From Streptomyces lateritius (GTDB taxonomy: Bacteria; Actinomycetota; Actinomycetes; Streptomycetales; Streptomycetaceae): DNA of 62,321 bases. The stretch is taken from assembly GCF_014649715.1 (NCBI RefSeq), contig NZ_BMTO01000016.1:1-62321 (forward strand), given 5' to 3'. Numbering within the stretch: the first letter of the stretch is position 1; each line of letters starts with the position of its first letter. Positions 42,095 to 50,318 of the stretch are shown one piece after another. Made by a program: the position numbers and the translations under genes. The notes below the pieces were generated by a model. That model was not told where the DNA came from. It made no database searches and saw nothing but the letters and a program-made list of their open reading frames with translations.

Positions 42095-42543
42095 TCGGCG
42101 GTGGTGCCCTCTTCGTCCTCGTCACCGGGCTTGCGGTACGGGTCGGCCTCGCCGGCGTACTTCGCGCCCGAGGACACCTCGCGCACCTGCGCGTCGGAGG
42201 CCCGCGCCTTGTCGAGAAGGTCCTCGATGGTCTTGGCGGTCTCGGGGAGGGCGTCCGCGACGAAGGTCAGGGTCGGCGTGAACTTGGTCCCCGCCGCCCG
42301 GCCCACCGCGGAGCGCAGTACGCCCTTGGCGCTCTCCAGGCCCGCCGCGGCGCTGGCCCGCTCCTCGTCGTCTCCGTAGACCGTGTAGAAGACCGTGGCC
42401 TCCCGCAGGTCGCCGGTGACGCGGGTGTCCGTGATGGTCACGTGCGTACCCAGGCGCGGGTCCTTGATGCCGCGCTGCAGCTTCTCGGCGACCACCTCCC
42501 GGATGAGGTCCGCCAGCTTCTTCGCCCGCGCGTTGTCGGCCAC
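42091..42543 (-). CDS. rbfA: 30S ribosome-binding factor A
   Basis: 150 residues. The N-terminus ARAKKLADLIREVVAEKLQRGIKDPRLG and DTRVTGDLREATVFYTV are family hallmarks, followed by an acidic Asp/Glu tail. RbfA is a KH-type factor for late 30S maturation and cold adaptation. It sits between DUF503 and truB in the nusA-infB-rbfA-truB order common in bacteria. Confidence 0.95.
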   Translation of the reverse strand: MADNARAKKLADLIREVVAEKLQRGIKDPRLGTHVTITDTRVTGDLREATVFYTVYGDDEERASAAAGLESAKGVLRSAVGRAAGTKFTPTLTFVADALPETAKTIEDLLDKARASDAQVREVSSGAKYAGEADPYRKPGDEDEEGTTAE

Positions 42544-42572
42544 TGGTCCTTCTCCTTCTTTGCCTTGCTCAA

Positions 42573-42866
42573 TCAGTCTTCATCAGTGTGGAGCCTGCGT
42601 CGCACCGACAGCAGCTCCACCTCGGGCCGTGCCGCGACCAGCCGCTCACAGCGGTCGAGCACGTCCGATACGAACCCCGGGTCCCCGGCCACCAGCGCGA
42701 CGCCCAGCCGGGCCCTGCGGTGGAGGTCCTGGTCGCCCACCTCGGCCGCGCTCACGGAGAACTTGCGCTGGAGCTCGGCGACGATGGGCCGGACGACGGA
42801 GCGTTTTTCCTTCAACGAATGGACGTCGCCGAGGAGCAGATCGAAGGACAGAGTCCCCACATACAT
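42573..42866 (-). CDS. DUF503 family (YlxP-like) protein
   Basis: 97 residues from the ATG at 42866, starting MYVGTLSFDLLLGDVHSLKEKRSVV, the diagnostic DUF503 N-terminus. The frame is open to 42929, but the extra Arg-rich residues are not family-like. In other bacteria the gene lies between infB and rbfA, and its product (YlxP) is thought to act in ribosome maturation. It lies 29 nt upstream of rbfA. Confidence 0.88.
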   Translation of the reverse strand: MYVGTLSFDLLLGDVHSLKEKRSVVRPIVAELQRKFSVSAAEVGDQDLHRRARLGVALVAGDPGFVSDVLDRCERLVAARPEVELLSVRRRLHTDED

Positions 42867-42951
42867 GTGTGCCCGGATGTCCCGCCGGTTCGGGTTCAGG
42901 TGGCCCCGCCATCGACTTGGCAGGGACACAAGAACCGTACACGCAACGGCC

Positions 42952-42989
42952 GGGGCCGATCGACGGAATAAGTTCCGCCGACCGGCCCC
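42952..42989 (-). terminator. Hairpin after infB
   Basis: A 15-pair stem with two mismatches and a TAAG loop, 25 nt after the infB stop and before the DUF503 gene. It is probably a partial terminator or processing site within the translation-factor cluster. Confidence 0.55.
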
Positions 42990-43014
42990 TGCTCACTGCG
43001 GTGATCGGACGCGA

Positions 43015-46000
43015 TCAGGCGCGCGGCTTCTCGCGCATCTCGTACGTCGCGATGACGTCGTCGATCTTGATGTCGTTGAAGTTTCCGAGGTTGATACCAC
43101 CCTCGAAGCCTTCGCGGATCTCGGTGACGTCGTCCTTGAAGCGGCGCAGACCCTCGATGTTGAGGTTCTCCGCGATGACCTTGCCGTCGCGGATGAGTCG
43201 CGCCTTGGTGTTGCGCTTGACCTCTCCGGAGCGGATGAGGACACCGGCGATGTTGCCCAGCTTGGACGAGCGGAAGACCTCGCGGATCTCCGCCGTACCG
43301 AGCTCGACCTCTTCGTACTCCGGCTTGAGGAGGCCCTTGAGCGCCGCCTCGATCTCCTCGATGGCCTGGTAGATCACCGAGTAGTACCGGACGTCGACGC
43401 CCTCGCGCTCCGCCATCTGCGCGGCACGGCCGGCCGCACGGACGTTGTAGCCGATGACGATGGCGTCGGAGCCCATCGCCAGGTCGATGTCGGACTCGGT
43501 GACCGCACCCACACCGCGGTGCAGGACCCGGATGTCGACCTCTTCACCGACGTCGAGCTGGAGCAGCGAGGACTCGAGAGCCTCGACCGCACCGGACGCG
43601 TCGCCCTTGATGATGAGGTTGAGTTCCTGGACCAGACCGGCCTTGAGCACCTTGTCGAGGTCCTCGAGGGACACCCGGCGGACGCGCTTGGCGAAGGCGG
43701 CGTTGCGCTCACGCGCAGCGCGCTTCTCGGCGATCTGACGGGCCGTACGGTCCTCGTCGACCACCAGGAAGTTGTCGCCGGCGCCCGGCACGTTGGTGAG
43801 ACCAAGGACCAGGACGGGAGTCGACGGGGTCGCCTCCTCGACGTTGTTGCCCTTGTCGTCGAGCATCGCCCGGACACGGCCGTACGCGTCGCCGACGACC
43901 ATCGTGTCGCCGATGCGCAGCGTTCCGCGCTGGACCAGGACGGTCGAGACGGCACCGCGACCGCGGTCGAGGTGGGACTCGATCGCAATACCCTGCGCGT
44001 CCTGGTTCGGGTTGGCCCGCAGGTCGAGCGAGGCGTCCGCGGTGAGGACCACGGCCTCGAGCAGGGAGTCGATGTGCAGACCCTGCTTGGCGGAGATGTC
44101 GACGAACATCGTGTCGCCGCCGTACTCCTCGGCCACCAGACCGAACTCGGTCAGCTGACCGCGGACCTTGGTCGGGTCCGCGCCCTCGACGTCGATCTTG
44201 TTGACCGCGACCACGATCGGCACACCGGCCGCCTTGGCGTGGTTCAGCGCCTCGATCGTCTGCGGCATCACACCGTCGTTGGCCGCCACCACGAGGATCG
44301 CGATGTCGGTCGACTTCGCACCACGGGCACGCATGGCGGTGAACGCCTCGTGACCCGGGGTGTCGATGAAGGTGATACGACGCTCTTCGCCGTTGACCTC
44401 GGTACCGACCTGGTACGCACCGATGTGCTGCGTGATGCCGCCGGCCTCGCCCGCGATGACGTTCGTCTTGCGGATGGCGTCGAGCAGTCGGGTCTTACCG
44501 TGGTCGACGTGACCCATGACGGTCACGACCGGCGGACGCGAGACCAGGGCCTCTTCGCCGCCCTCGTCCTCGCCGAACTCGATGTCGAAGGACTCGAGAA
44601 GCTCGCGGTCCTCCTCCTCCGGGCTGACGATCTGGACGGTGTAGTTCATCTCGTCGCCGAGCAGCTGCAGCGTCTCGTCGGAGACGGACTGCGTGGCCGT
44701 CACCATCTCGCCGAGGTTCATCATCACCGCGACGAGCGACGCCGGGTTGGCGTTGATCTTCTCGGCGAAGTCGGTGAGGGACGCACCGCGCGACAGGCGA
44801 ATGGTCTCGCCGTTGCCGCGAGGCAGCATCACGCCGCCGACCGACGGGGCCTGCATGGCCTCGTACTCCTGGCGCCTCTGCCGCTTCGACTTGCGACCGC
44901 GACGCGCGGGACCGCCGGGACGACCGAAGGCGCCCTGCGTGCCACCACGGCCACCCGGACCGCCGGGACGGCCACCGAAGCCGCCGGGACGACCGCCGAA
45001 GCCGCCGCCACCGCCGCCGGGACCACCCGGACGACCGCCGCCGCCACCGCCGGGACCACCGGGACGACCGGCGAAGCCGCCGCCGCCACCGCCGGGACCG
45101 GCCGGACGGCCGGCGAAGCCGCCGCCGCCGGGACGACCGCCGCCGCCTGCCGGACGACCACCGGGGCCACCGGGGCCACGGCCGCCGGGGCCACCACCGG
45201 GACGCGGGCCGGCAGCGGGACGCTGCGGCATCATGCCCGGGTTGGGACGGTTACCGCCGGGCGCGCCGCCCGGACGGGGAGCCTGCGGACGAGGCATGCC
45301 ACCGGGGGTGGGACGGGCACCGCCCTGACCCTGCGGACGCGGGGCGCCGCCGGGGCCACCCTGCGGGCGCGGGGCGCCCGGAACGGCACCGGGGCCGCCG
45401 GGACGGGGAGCGCCGCCACCCGGACGGGGCGCCTGCGGGCGCGCCATTCCGGTGGAGCCACCCGAGGTGAAGGGGTTGTTGCCCGGACGGGGACCGGCCG
45501 GACGTGCGCCACCGGGACGCGGAGCGCCCTGGCCCTGGGGACGCGGGGCACCCTGGCCCTGCGGACGCGGCGCGCCCTGACCCGGACGGGCGGGACGCTC
45601 GCCGGCGGGACGCGGGCCCGGGGTACCGCCACCGGCACGCGGACCGGCGGCCGGGGCCGACGGGGGCGCGGTGAACTCGGGGGCGGCCGGAGCCGGCGTG
45701 ACCGGCTTGGGCGCGGGCTTCGGGCCCGGGCGGGGGCCCGAGGCGGCCGGAGCCGGAGAGGGGGTGCTGCTCGTGGGCGCGGCCGGAGTGACCGGCGCCG
45801 CGGGCGCGGCGGGGGCCGGCTTGGGAGCCGGTGCGCCGGGCTTGGGGGCAGCGGGACGTGCCGCGGCGGCCGGGGAGGGCGCCGAGGGCTTCGAGGGGGC
45901 GGCCTTACGAGGCGCGCCCGGCTTGGCAGCGGACTTGCCGGCGTTGCCGCCGGGCCCCTGCAGTGCATCAGTCAACTTGCGCACGACCGGCGCCTCGATC

Positions 46001-46110
46001 GTCGAGGACGCCGAACGGACGAATTCACCGAGTTCTTGGAGCTTGGCCATGACGACCTTGCTCTCCACGCCGAACTCCTTGGCGAGTTCGTATACCCGGA
46101 CCTTAGCCAC
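43015..46110 (-). CDS. infB: Translation initiation factor IF-2
   Basis: 1031 residues, GTG start with GGAG upstream. It has an N-terminal IF2-N motif (MAKVRVYELAKEFGVESKVV), then about 350 residues of Ala/Pro/Gly/Arg/Gln low complexity (~60-410) with poly-Gly runs, and a second IF2-N helical segment (~435-485). The GTPase domain has GHVDHGKT (Lys539), DTPGHEAF and NKID, followed by the beta-barrel and C-terminal fMet-tRNA-binding domains. IF-2 places initiator tRNA on the 30S subunit. The long disordered insert is typical of Streptomyces IF-2. Confidence 0.97.
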   Translation of the reverse strand: MAKVRVYELAKEFGVESKVVMAKLQELGEFVRSASSTIEAPVVRKLTDALQGPGGNAGKSAAKPGAPRKAAPSKPSAPSPAAAARPAAPKPGAPAPKPAPAAPAAPVTPAAPTSSTPSPAPAASGPRPGPKPAPKPVTPAPAAPEFTAPPSAPAAGPRAGGGTPGPRPAGERPARPGQGAPRPQGQGAPRPQGQGAPRPGGARPAGPRPGNNPFTSGGSTGMARPQAPRPGGGAPRPGGPGAVPGAPRPQGGPGGAPRPQGQGGARPTPGGMPRPQAPRPGGAPGGNRPNPGMMPQRPAAGPRPGGGPGGRGPGGPGGRPAGGGGRPGGGGFAGRPAGPGGGGGGFAGRPGGPGGGGGGRPGGPGGGGGGFGGRPGGFGGRPGGPGGRGGTQGAFGRPGGPARRGRKSKRQRRQEYEAMQAPSVGGVMLPRGNGETIRLSRGASLTDFAEKINANPASLVAVMMNLGEMVTATQSVSDETLQLLGDEMNYTVQIVSPEEEDRELLESFDIEFGEDEGGEEALVSRPPVVTVMGHVDHGKTRLLDAIRKTNVIAGEAGGITQHIGAYQVGTEVNGEERRITFIDTPGHEAFTAMRARGAKSTDIAILVVAANDGVMPQTIEALNHAKAAGVPIVVAVNKIDVEGADPTKVRGQLTEFGLVAEEYGGDTMFVDISAKQGLHIDSLLEAVVLTADASLDLRANPNQDAQGIAIESHLDRGRGAVSTVLVQRGTLRIGDTMVVGDAYGRVRAMLDDKGNNVEEATPSTPVLVLGLTNVPGAGDNFLVVDEDRTARQIAEKRAARERNAAFAKRVRRVSLEDLDKVLKAGLVQELNLIIKGDASGAVEALESSLLQLDVGEEVDIRVLHRGVGAVTESDIDLAMGSDAIVIGYNVRAAGRAAQMAEREGVDVRYYSVIYQAIEEIEAALKGLLKPEYEEVELGTAEIREVFRSSKLGNIAGVLIRSGEVKRNTKARLIRDGKVIAENLNIEGLRRFKDDVTEIREGFEGGINLGNFNDIKIDDVIATYEMREKPRA

Positions 46111-46262
46111 TTCGCTCCTTTTAGGTCCGGTTACCGCCGGACCGTCGCTACTTCATGGGCGTACTCATCGCGTACTCATCGAGTGCTCATCGCAATCTCG
46201 ACCTACTTCCAACTCGCGAGGTACCTGACCGCACGGTCTGGTAATCCGTGCCGTACTTCTTC

Positions 46263-46541
46263 TTACGGTGCCGCCTGCTCGACGAACTGTCGTACCGACG
46301 CCGTTTCGAGCGGTCCCTGGGCCTTGAAGGCCCGGGGGAACGCCCGGCGGCGGACCGCCAGGTCGAGACAGACCGAGGCGGGGTGCAGATACGCACCCCG
46401 GCCGGGCAGCGTACCGCGATGATCGGGGACGCATGCACCCTCGACCGCCACGATGCGCAGCAGATCGCTCTTGGCCGCTCGCTCCCGGCATCCCACACAG
46501 GTTCGTTCAGGGCACGCTCGGGCATGCGTCCGGCCAGACAC
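46263..46541 (-). CDS. ylxR: YlxR family (DUF448) nucleic-acid-binding protein
   Basis: 92 residues from a GTG at 46541, with GGAGGT about 10 nt upstream. The hallmark RTCVGCRER and GRGAYLHP motifs are present. YlxR proteins are small RNA-binding or regulatory proteins encoded between nusA and infB. The frame remains open upstream to 46646, but that part lacks family similarity. About 150 nt separate it from infB. Confidence 0.88.
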   Translation of the reverse strand: MSGRTHARACPERTCVGCRERAAKSDLLRIVAVEGACVPDHRGTLPGRGAYLHPASVCLDLAVRRRAFPRAFKAQGPLETASVRQFVEQAAP

Positions 46542-46659
46542 GCTTAAGTCTACCTCCCCGTAACGACCTGACCCGTGCGGGGCAGGAATCGAACGGTCGT
46601 TTGTCGTGATCTCGCTGTAGCACAACGTCACCACAGCGCGATCCATTCCTCGGGTCCGC

Positions 46660-47670
46660 TCAGCGGTGGTCGCGCTCGTCGTCGCCGGACGGCAGCTCGG
46701 TGTCCGGACGGATGTCGATGCGCCAGCCGGTGAGACGGGCGGCCAGACGGGCGTTCTGCCCCTCCTTGCCGATCGCCAGCGAGAGCTGGTAGTCCGGCAC
46801 GGTCACCCGGGCCGAGCGGGCGGCCAGGTCGACGATCTCGACCTTGGAGACCCGGGCCGGGGACAGCGCGTTGGCCACCATCTCGGCCGGGTCGTCGGAC
46901 CAGTCGACGATGTCGATCTTCTCGCCGAGCAGCTCCGCCATGACATTGCGCACGCGGCTGCCCATCGGGCCGATGCAGGCGCCCTTGGCGTTCAGGCCCG
47001 AACGGGTGGACCGGACGGCGATCTTGGTGCGGTGACCGGCCTCACGGGCGATCGCCGAGATCTCCACGGAACCGTCCGCGATCTCGGGGACCTCCAGCGC
47101 GAAAAGCTTCTTCACCAGATTGGGGTGGGTGCGCGACAGAGTGACGGACGGACCGCGGACACCCTTGGCCACCCGGACGACGTACGTACGCAGCCGAAGG
47201 CCGTGCGTGTAGTCCTCGCCCGGCACCTGCTCCTGGACCGGAAGGATGGCTTCCAGCTTGTCGTCCAGCCTGACGAGGACGTTCTTCGGGTCCTTGCCCT
47301 GCTGCACCTGACCGGCGACGATGTCGCCCTCGCGGCGCGCGTACTCGCCGAACGTGACGTCGTTCTCGGCGTCCCGCAGTCGCTGCTGGATGACCTGGCG
47401 GGCGGTGCTCGCCGCGATCCGGCCGAAGTCCGACGGGGTGTCGTCGAACTCCTTGGGCTCCTGGCCCTCCTCCAGCTCGGAGGGGTCTTCCTTCGCCCAC
47501 ACCGTCACATGACCGGTGTTCTTGTCCAGCTGCGCGCGCGCGTGGCGGCGGGCGTCGGGGGTGCGGTGGTAGGCGATGAGGAGGGCCGACTCGATCGCCT
47601 CGACCAACAGGTCGAAGGAGATCTCCTTCTCTTGTGCCAAGCCCTTCAGGAGCTTCACGTCGATGTCCAC
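46660..47670 (-). CDS. nusA: Transcription termination/antitermination factor NusA
   Basis: 336 residues. The N-terminal RNA-polymerase-binding domain begins MDIDVKLLKGLAQEKEISFD. It is followed by an S1 domain (~110-180) and two KH domains (about 205-330, with GACIGPMGSRVRNVMAELLGE and AIGKEGQNARLAARLTGW). The length is typical of actinobacterial NusA, which lack the C-terminal acidic repeats of the E. coli protein. It starts 2 nt after the rimP stop. Confidence 0.96.
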   Translation of the reverse strand: MDIDVKLLKGLAQEKEISFDLLVEAIESALLIAYHRTPDARRHARAQLDKNTGHVTVWAKEDPSELEEGQEPKEFDDTPSDFGRIAASTARQVIQQRLRDAENDVTFGEYARREGDIVAGQVQQGKDPKNVLVRLDDKLEAILPVQEQVPGEDYTHGLRLRTYVVRVAKGVRGPSVTLSRTHPNLVKKLFALEVPEIADGSVEISAIAREAGHRTKIAVRSTRSGLNAKGACIGPMGSRVRNVMAELLGEKIDIVDWSDDPAEMVANALSPARVSKVEIVDLAARSARVTVPDYQLSLAIGKEGQNARLAARLTGWRIDIRPDTELPSGDDERDHR

Positions 47671-47672
47671 GG

Positions 47673-48179
47673 CTACGCCTCCTCTTCCTTCTTGTCCTTG
47701 CGGTTGAACTCGATCTCGACACGCGCCTTGGCGATGTCGGCGAACGCGACCCGGCGGGCGGTGGGCTTGCGCCCCTTCACGCCCGGCACTTCGAGGTCGA
47801 GGCCTTCGTCGTCCACGGTCAGGATCCGGGCGATCACCTCGTCGCCGCCCGCGGCCTCGGCCAGCTGGAGCTTGACCAGCCGGCCGGTGGCCCGCACGTA
47901 GTGGCGGTGCTGGGTGAGCGGACGGTCGGCGCCGGGGGAGCTGACTTCGAGGACGTACTCGCCCTCGCCCATCGCGTCCGTCTCGTCGAGCTTCTCGGAG
48001 ATGGCGCGGCTCAGCTCGGCGCAGGCGTCGAGTTCGACGCCCTCGTCCGAGTCGACGATGACCCTCAGCAGTCCGCGGCGGCCGGCCCGGGACACTTCGA
48101 TCTCCTCGAGATCGAGGTCCTTCGCGTGGACGAGCGGCTCCAGGAGTCCGCGCAGCCTGTCGCTCTGGGTCGTGCTCAT
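47673..48179 (-). CDS. rimP: Ribosome maturation factor RimP
   Basis: 168 residues, with GGAG about 8 nt before the ATG at 48179. The N-terminal alpha/beta domain has LRVIVDSDEGVELDACAELSRAIS, and YVLEVSSPGADRPLTQHRHY is the family signature; a C-terminal SH3-like domain ends in a charged tail. It is needed for 30S assembly. First gene of the rimP-nusA-ylxR-infB operon; the promoter should lie in 48180-48326. Confidence 0.95.
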   Translation of the reverse strand: MSTTQSDRLRGLLEPLVHAKDLDLEEIEVSRAGRRGLLRVIVDSDEGVELDACAELSRAISEKLDETDAMGEGEYVLEVSSPGADRPLTQHRHYVRATGRLVKLQLAEAAGGDEVIARILTVDDEGLDLEVPGVKGRKPTARRVAFADIAKARVEIEFNRKDKKEEEA

Positions 48180-48332
48180 CCGGGTGACTCCTCGGCCGCG
48201 TGTGCTGTTGTGGGTTCGTCGCGTGTCAGACCAAAGGGTATCCGGTCCCGGGGGGTGTTGCCGTCCACCGGCCCGAGGGGCGCGGGTACGCTCGCTCGCG
48301 GGTGATCTTCGACCGAGGCCGAGGGAGTGGAC

Positions 48333-48911
48333 GTGGGGCGCACGGGGACAGTAGGCAGACGCGCGCTCCTGACGGCCGGCGCGGTGGCGCTGGCCGGCTG
48401 CACCTCCGACGCCGGCGGTGAGCGGCCGAAGGCGCCGAGCGCCGCCGAACGGGCGGCCCGCGCCGAGGCGCGGCGGCGCCTCAGGTCGGTGGCCACGGCC
48501 GAGGCCCTGCGGGAACGTTACGACGCGGTGCTCGCCGCGCACCCTGCGCTGTCGGCCCGGCTGGGCCCGCTGAGGGCCGCGGCCGCGGCGCACGCGACGG
48601 CCCTGGGCGAAGGGGGTACGGGCGCGCCCGTGACGCCTGTCGACGGAAGGACCGGACAGACCGCGCAGACCGGAAAGACCGGAAAGAACGTTCCGGCGCC
48701 GACGCCCACGGTCTCCGGTCCTTCCGCGCCCCCGGTCGCCGCCGATCCCGCCGTCGCCCTGAAGGAGCTGGCCGCGGCGGCCAGGAAGACCGCCGACACC
48801 CACACGGACGCGCTGCTCGACGCGCCGCCCGAGTACGCCCGGCTGCTCGCCTCGGTGGCGGCCGCCGCGGCGGTCCACGCCTATCTGCTGACCGAAGGGG
48901 GCCGGGGATGA
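48333..48911 (+). CDS. Tat-type lipoprotein, function unknown
   Basis: 192 residues from the GTG at 48333 (GAGGGA 6 nt upstream); a GTG at 48327 is equally possible. The signal peptide has twin arginines (VGRRALLTAG, Arg9-Arg10) and a lipobox LAGC with Cys23. A helical Ala/Arg/Leu-rich region follows, then a Thr/Gly/Lys linker (~100-130) and another helical segment. The two helical halves flanking a linker recall ferritin-like pairs but I cannot confirm this. Its stop overlaps the next ATG by 4 nt, so it is coupled to the DUF4439 gene. Divergent from rimP. Confidence 0.85.
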   Translation: MGRTGTVGRRALLTAGAVALAGCTSDAGGERPKAPSAAERAARAEARRRLRSVATAEALRERYDAVLAAHPALSARLGPLRAAAAAHATALGEGGTGAPVTPVDGRTGQTAQTGKTGKNVPAPTPTVSGPSAPPVAADPAVALKELAAAARKTADTHTDALLDAPPEYARLLASVAAAAAVHAYLLTEGGRG

Positions 48912-49336
48912 GCGCCCTCGAAGCGGCCCAGGCGGCCCTCGCCGCCGAACACGCGGCGGTGTACGGGTACGGGGTCGTCGGCGGCCGGATCGGCGAGGAG
49001 CGGCGCGCGGAGGCCACGGCGGCGTACGAGGGCCACCGGGCCCGGCGGGACGCGCTGCGCAGGACCGTACGGGACCTGGGCGGCGAACCGGCGGCGTCGG
49101 CGGCCGGCTACGAGCTGCCGTTCGCGGTGCCGGACACGGCCGCGGCCGCGCGCCTCGCGGCGGTCCTGGAGGACCGGCTCGCCGGGGTGTACTCCGATCT
49201 CGTACGGGCCGCGGAGGGGCCGCTGCGGCGGGAGGCGGCCGCCGCGTTGCGCGAGGCGGCGGTACGGGCCGTCCGCTGGCGTGGCACCGGCGTAACCTTT
49301 CCTGGGCTCGCCGAGCGGGTCCGAGTCCGGCCCTGA
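48908..49336 (+). CDS. Ferritin-like DUF4439 protein
   Basis: 142 residues, all helical, with an AAEHAAVYGYGVVGGRI first helix and a second helix pair containing LAAVLEDRLAGVYSDLV. This is the DUF4439 ferritin-like pattern as I recall it. Possible metal ligands are Glu14/His15 and acidic residues in later helices. No signal peptide. Translationally coupled to the lipoprotein. Role unknown. Confidence 0.85.
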   Translation: MSALEAAQAALAAEHAAVYGYGVVGGRIGEERRAEATAAYEGHRARRDALRRTVRDLGGEPAASAAGYELPFAVPDTAAAARLAAVLEDRLAGVYSDLVRAAEGPLRREAAAALREAAVRAVRWRGTGVTFPGLAERVRVRP

Positions 49337-49371
49337 CCGGGCACCGGTACCGCGGAAGGAACAACGCACGC

Positions 49372-50271
49372 ATGGGTTTCGAACCGCCGCAGCGACTGGT
49401 GCGGGCGCTCGGCGAGACGTACGGGGACGCGATCGCGGCCGAGTGGCTGGGGAAGCTCCCCGAGCTGACCCAGGACGCGCTGGGCCAGGCCTTCCTGACG
49501 ACCGAACGGGTGGTGGCCCCCGGCGGCCGGAGCAGCCTGGTGCTGCTCGTACGGCGCTCCGACGACTCCCCGGCCGCGCTGAAGATCGCCCCCGCGTTCG
49601 CCCGGCCGGATCTGGAACGGGCCGCGCTGGTGCACTGGAACGGCTGGGGAGCGGTGCGGCTGCTGGAGGCGGGCGAGGGCGGTCCGCTGGTGCTCGAACG
49701 GCTGCAGCCGGATGTGTCGCTGCGGTCCCTGCCGGAGGCGAAGGCACTTCTGGAGGCGGCCGGGACGGTACGGAAGCTGTGGGTCGAGCCCCCGGTGGAC
49801 CACGGCTTCGAGTCGGTCGCCGCGCGCACGGCCCGCCAGGCGATCGCGATGGCGGAGTACGGCGCCGACGCCGACGCCGGCGCGCTGACCGCCGCCGCCC
49901 TCGCGGCGCGCGAGGAGCTGGTCGCCCACTCCCCCGAGGCACTGCTGCTGCACGGCTGCTTCCGGCAGGGCAAGGTCCTGTCCGGCGAACGGGGACCGTG
50001 GCTCGCCGTGGGGCCGGAGCCGCTGGTCGGTGAGCGGGCCTACGACCTGGCCCGCCTGGTGCGGGACCGGGTCGAGGACCTGGTGGCCGCCTCGGCGGGG
50101 GCCTCGGCGGCCCGCAGGCGGATCAACAAGCTGGCGGACTCCCTGGAGGTGGACCGGGAGCGGCTGCGCGGCTGGACGCTGTTCCGCGCGGTCGAGTCCG
50201 CGACGCGGGCCCTGGCGGCGGGGCGGCGCCAGGACGCGGAGCTGTTGCTGGAGTTCGCGGGCTGGCTGTAG
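49372..50271 (+). CDS. Aminoglycoside-phosphotransferase-family protein lacking catalytic residues
   Basis: 299 residues similar in layout to APH(6)/hydroxyurea-type kinases. The N-lobe Lys71 (ALKIAP) and the LHGxxxxGxVL, PWLAxxPxPLVG and AYDLARLVRDR framework are recognisable. However the catalytic HGD reads HGC (Cys196), the following Asn is Lys201, and the metal-binding Asp of 'IDPKP' is Gly214. Three key catalytic residues are therefore replaced, and phosphotransfer is unlikely; it should not be called a resistance gene. It is 35 nt downstream of the DUF4439 gene and probably in the same operon. Confidence 0.85.
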   Translation: MGFEPPQRLVRALGETYGDAIAAEWLGKLPELTQDALGQAFLTTERVVAPGGRSSLVLLVRRSDDSPAALKIAPAFARPDLERAALVHWNGWGAVRLLEAGEGGPLVLERLQPDVSLRSLPEAKALLEAAGTVRKLWVEPPVDHGFESVAARTARQAIAMAEYGADADAGALTAAALAAREELVAHSPEALLLHGCFRQGKVLSGERGPWLAVGPEPLVGERAYDLARLVRDRVEDLVAASAGASAARRRINKLADSLEVDRERLRGWTLFRAVESATRALAAGRRQDAELLLEFAGWL

Positions 50272-50318
50272 GGGCATACCCTTGCTGTAACACTCGGCTC
50301 GGACCTCTGGGGGCCGTG

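Noticed and set aside
44900..45600. Poly-Gly/Pro region in infB considered as assembly error or repeat element
   Set aside because: It is in frame and matches the long disordered insert typical of Streptomyces IF-2.
49372..50271. Antibiotic-resistance aminoglycoside kinase
   Set aside because: The catalytic Asp, Asn and metal Asp are replaced, so resistance activity is not expected.
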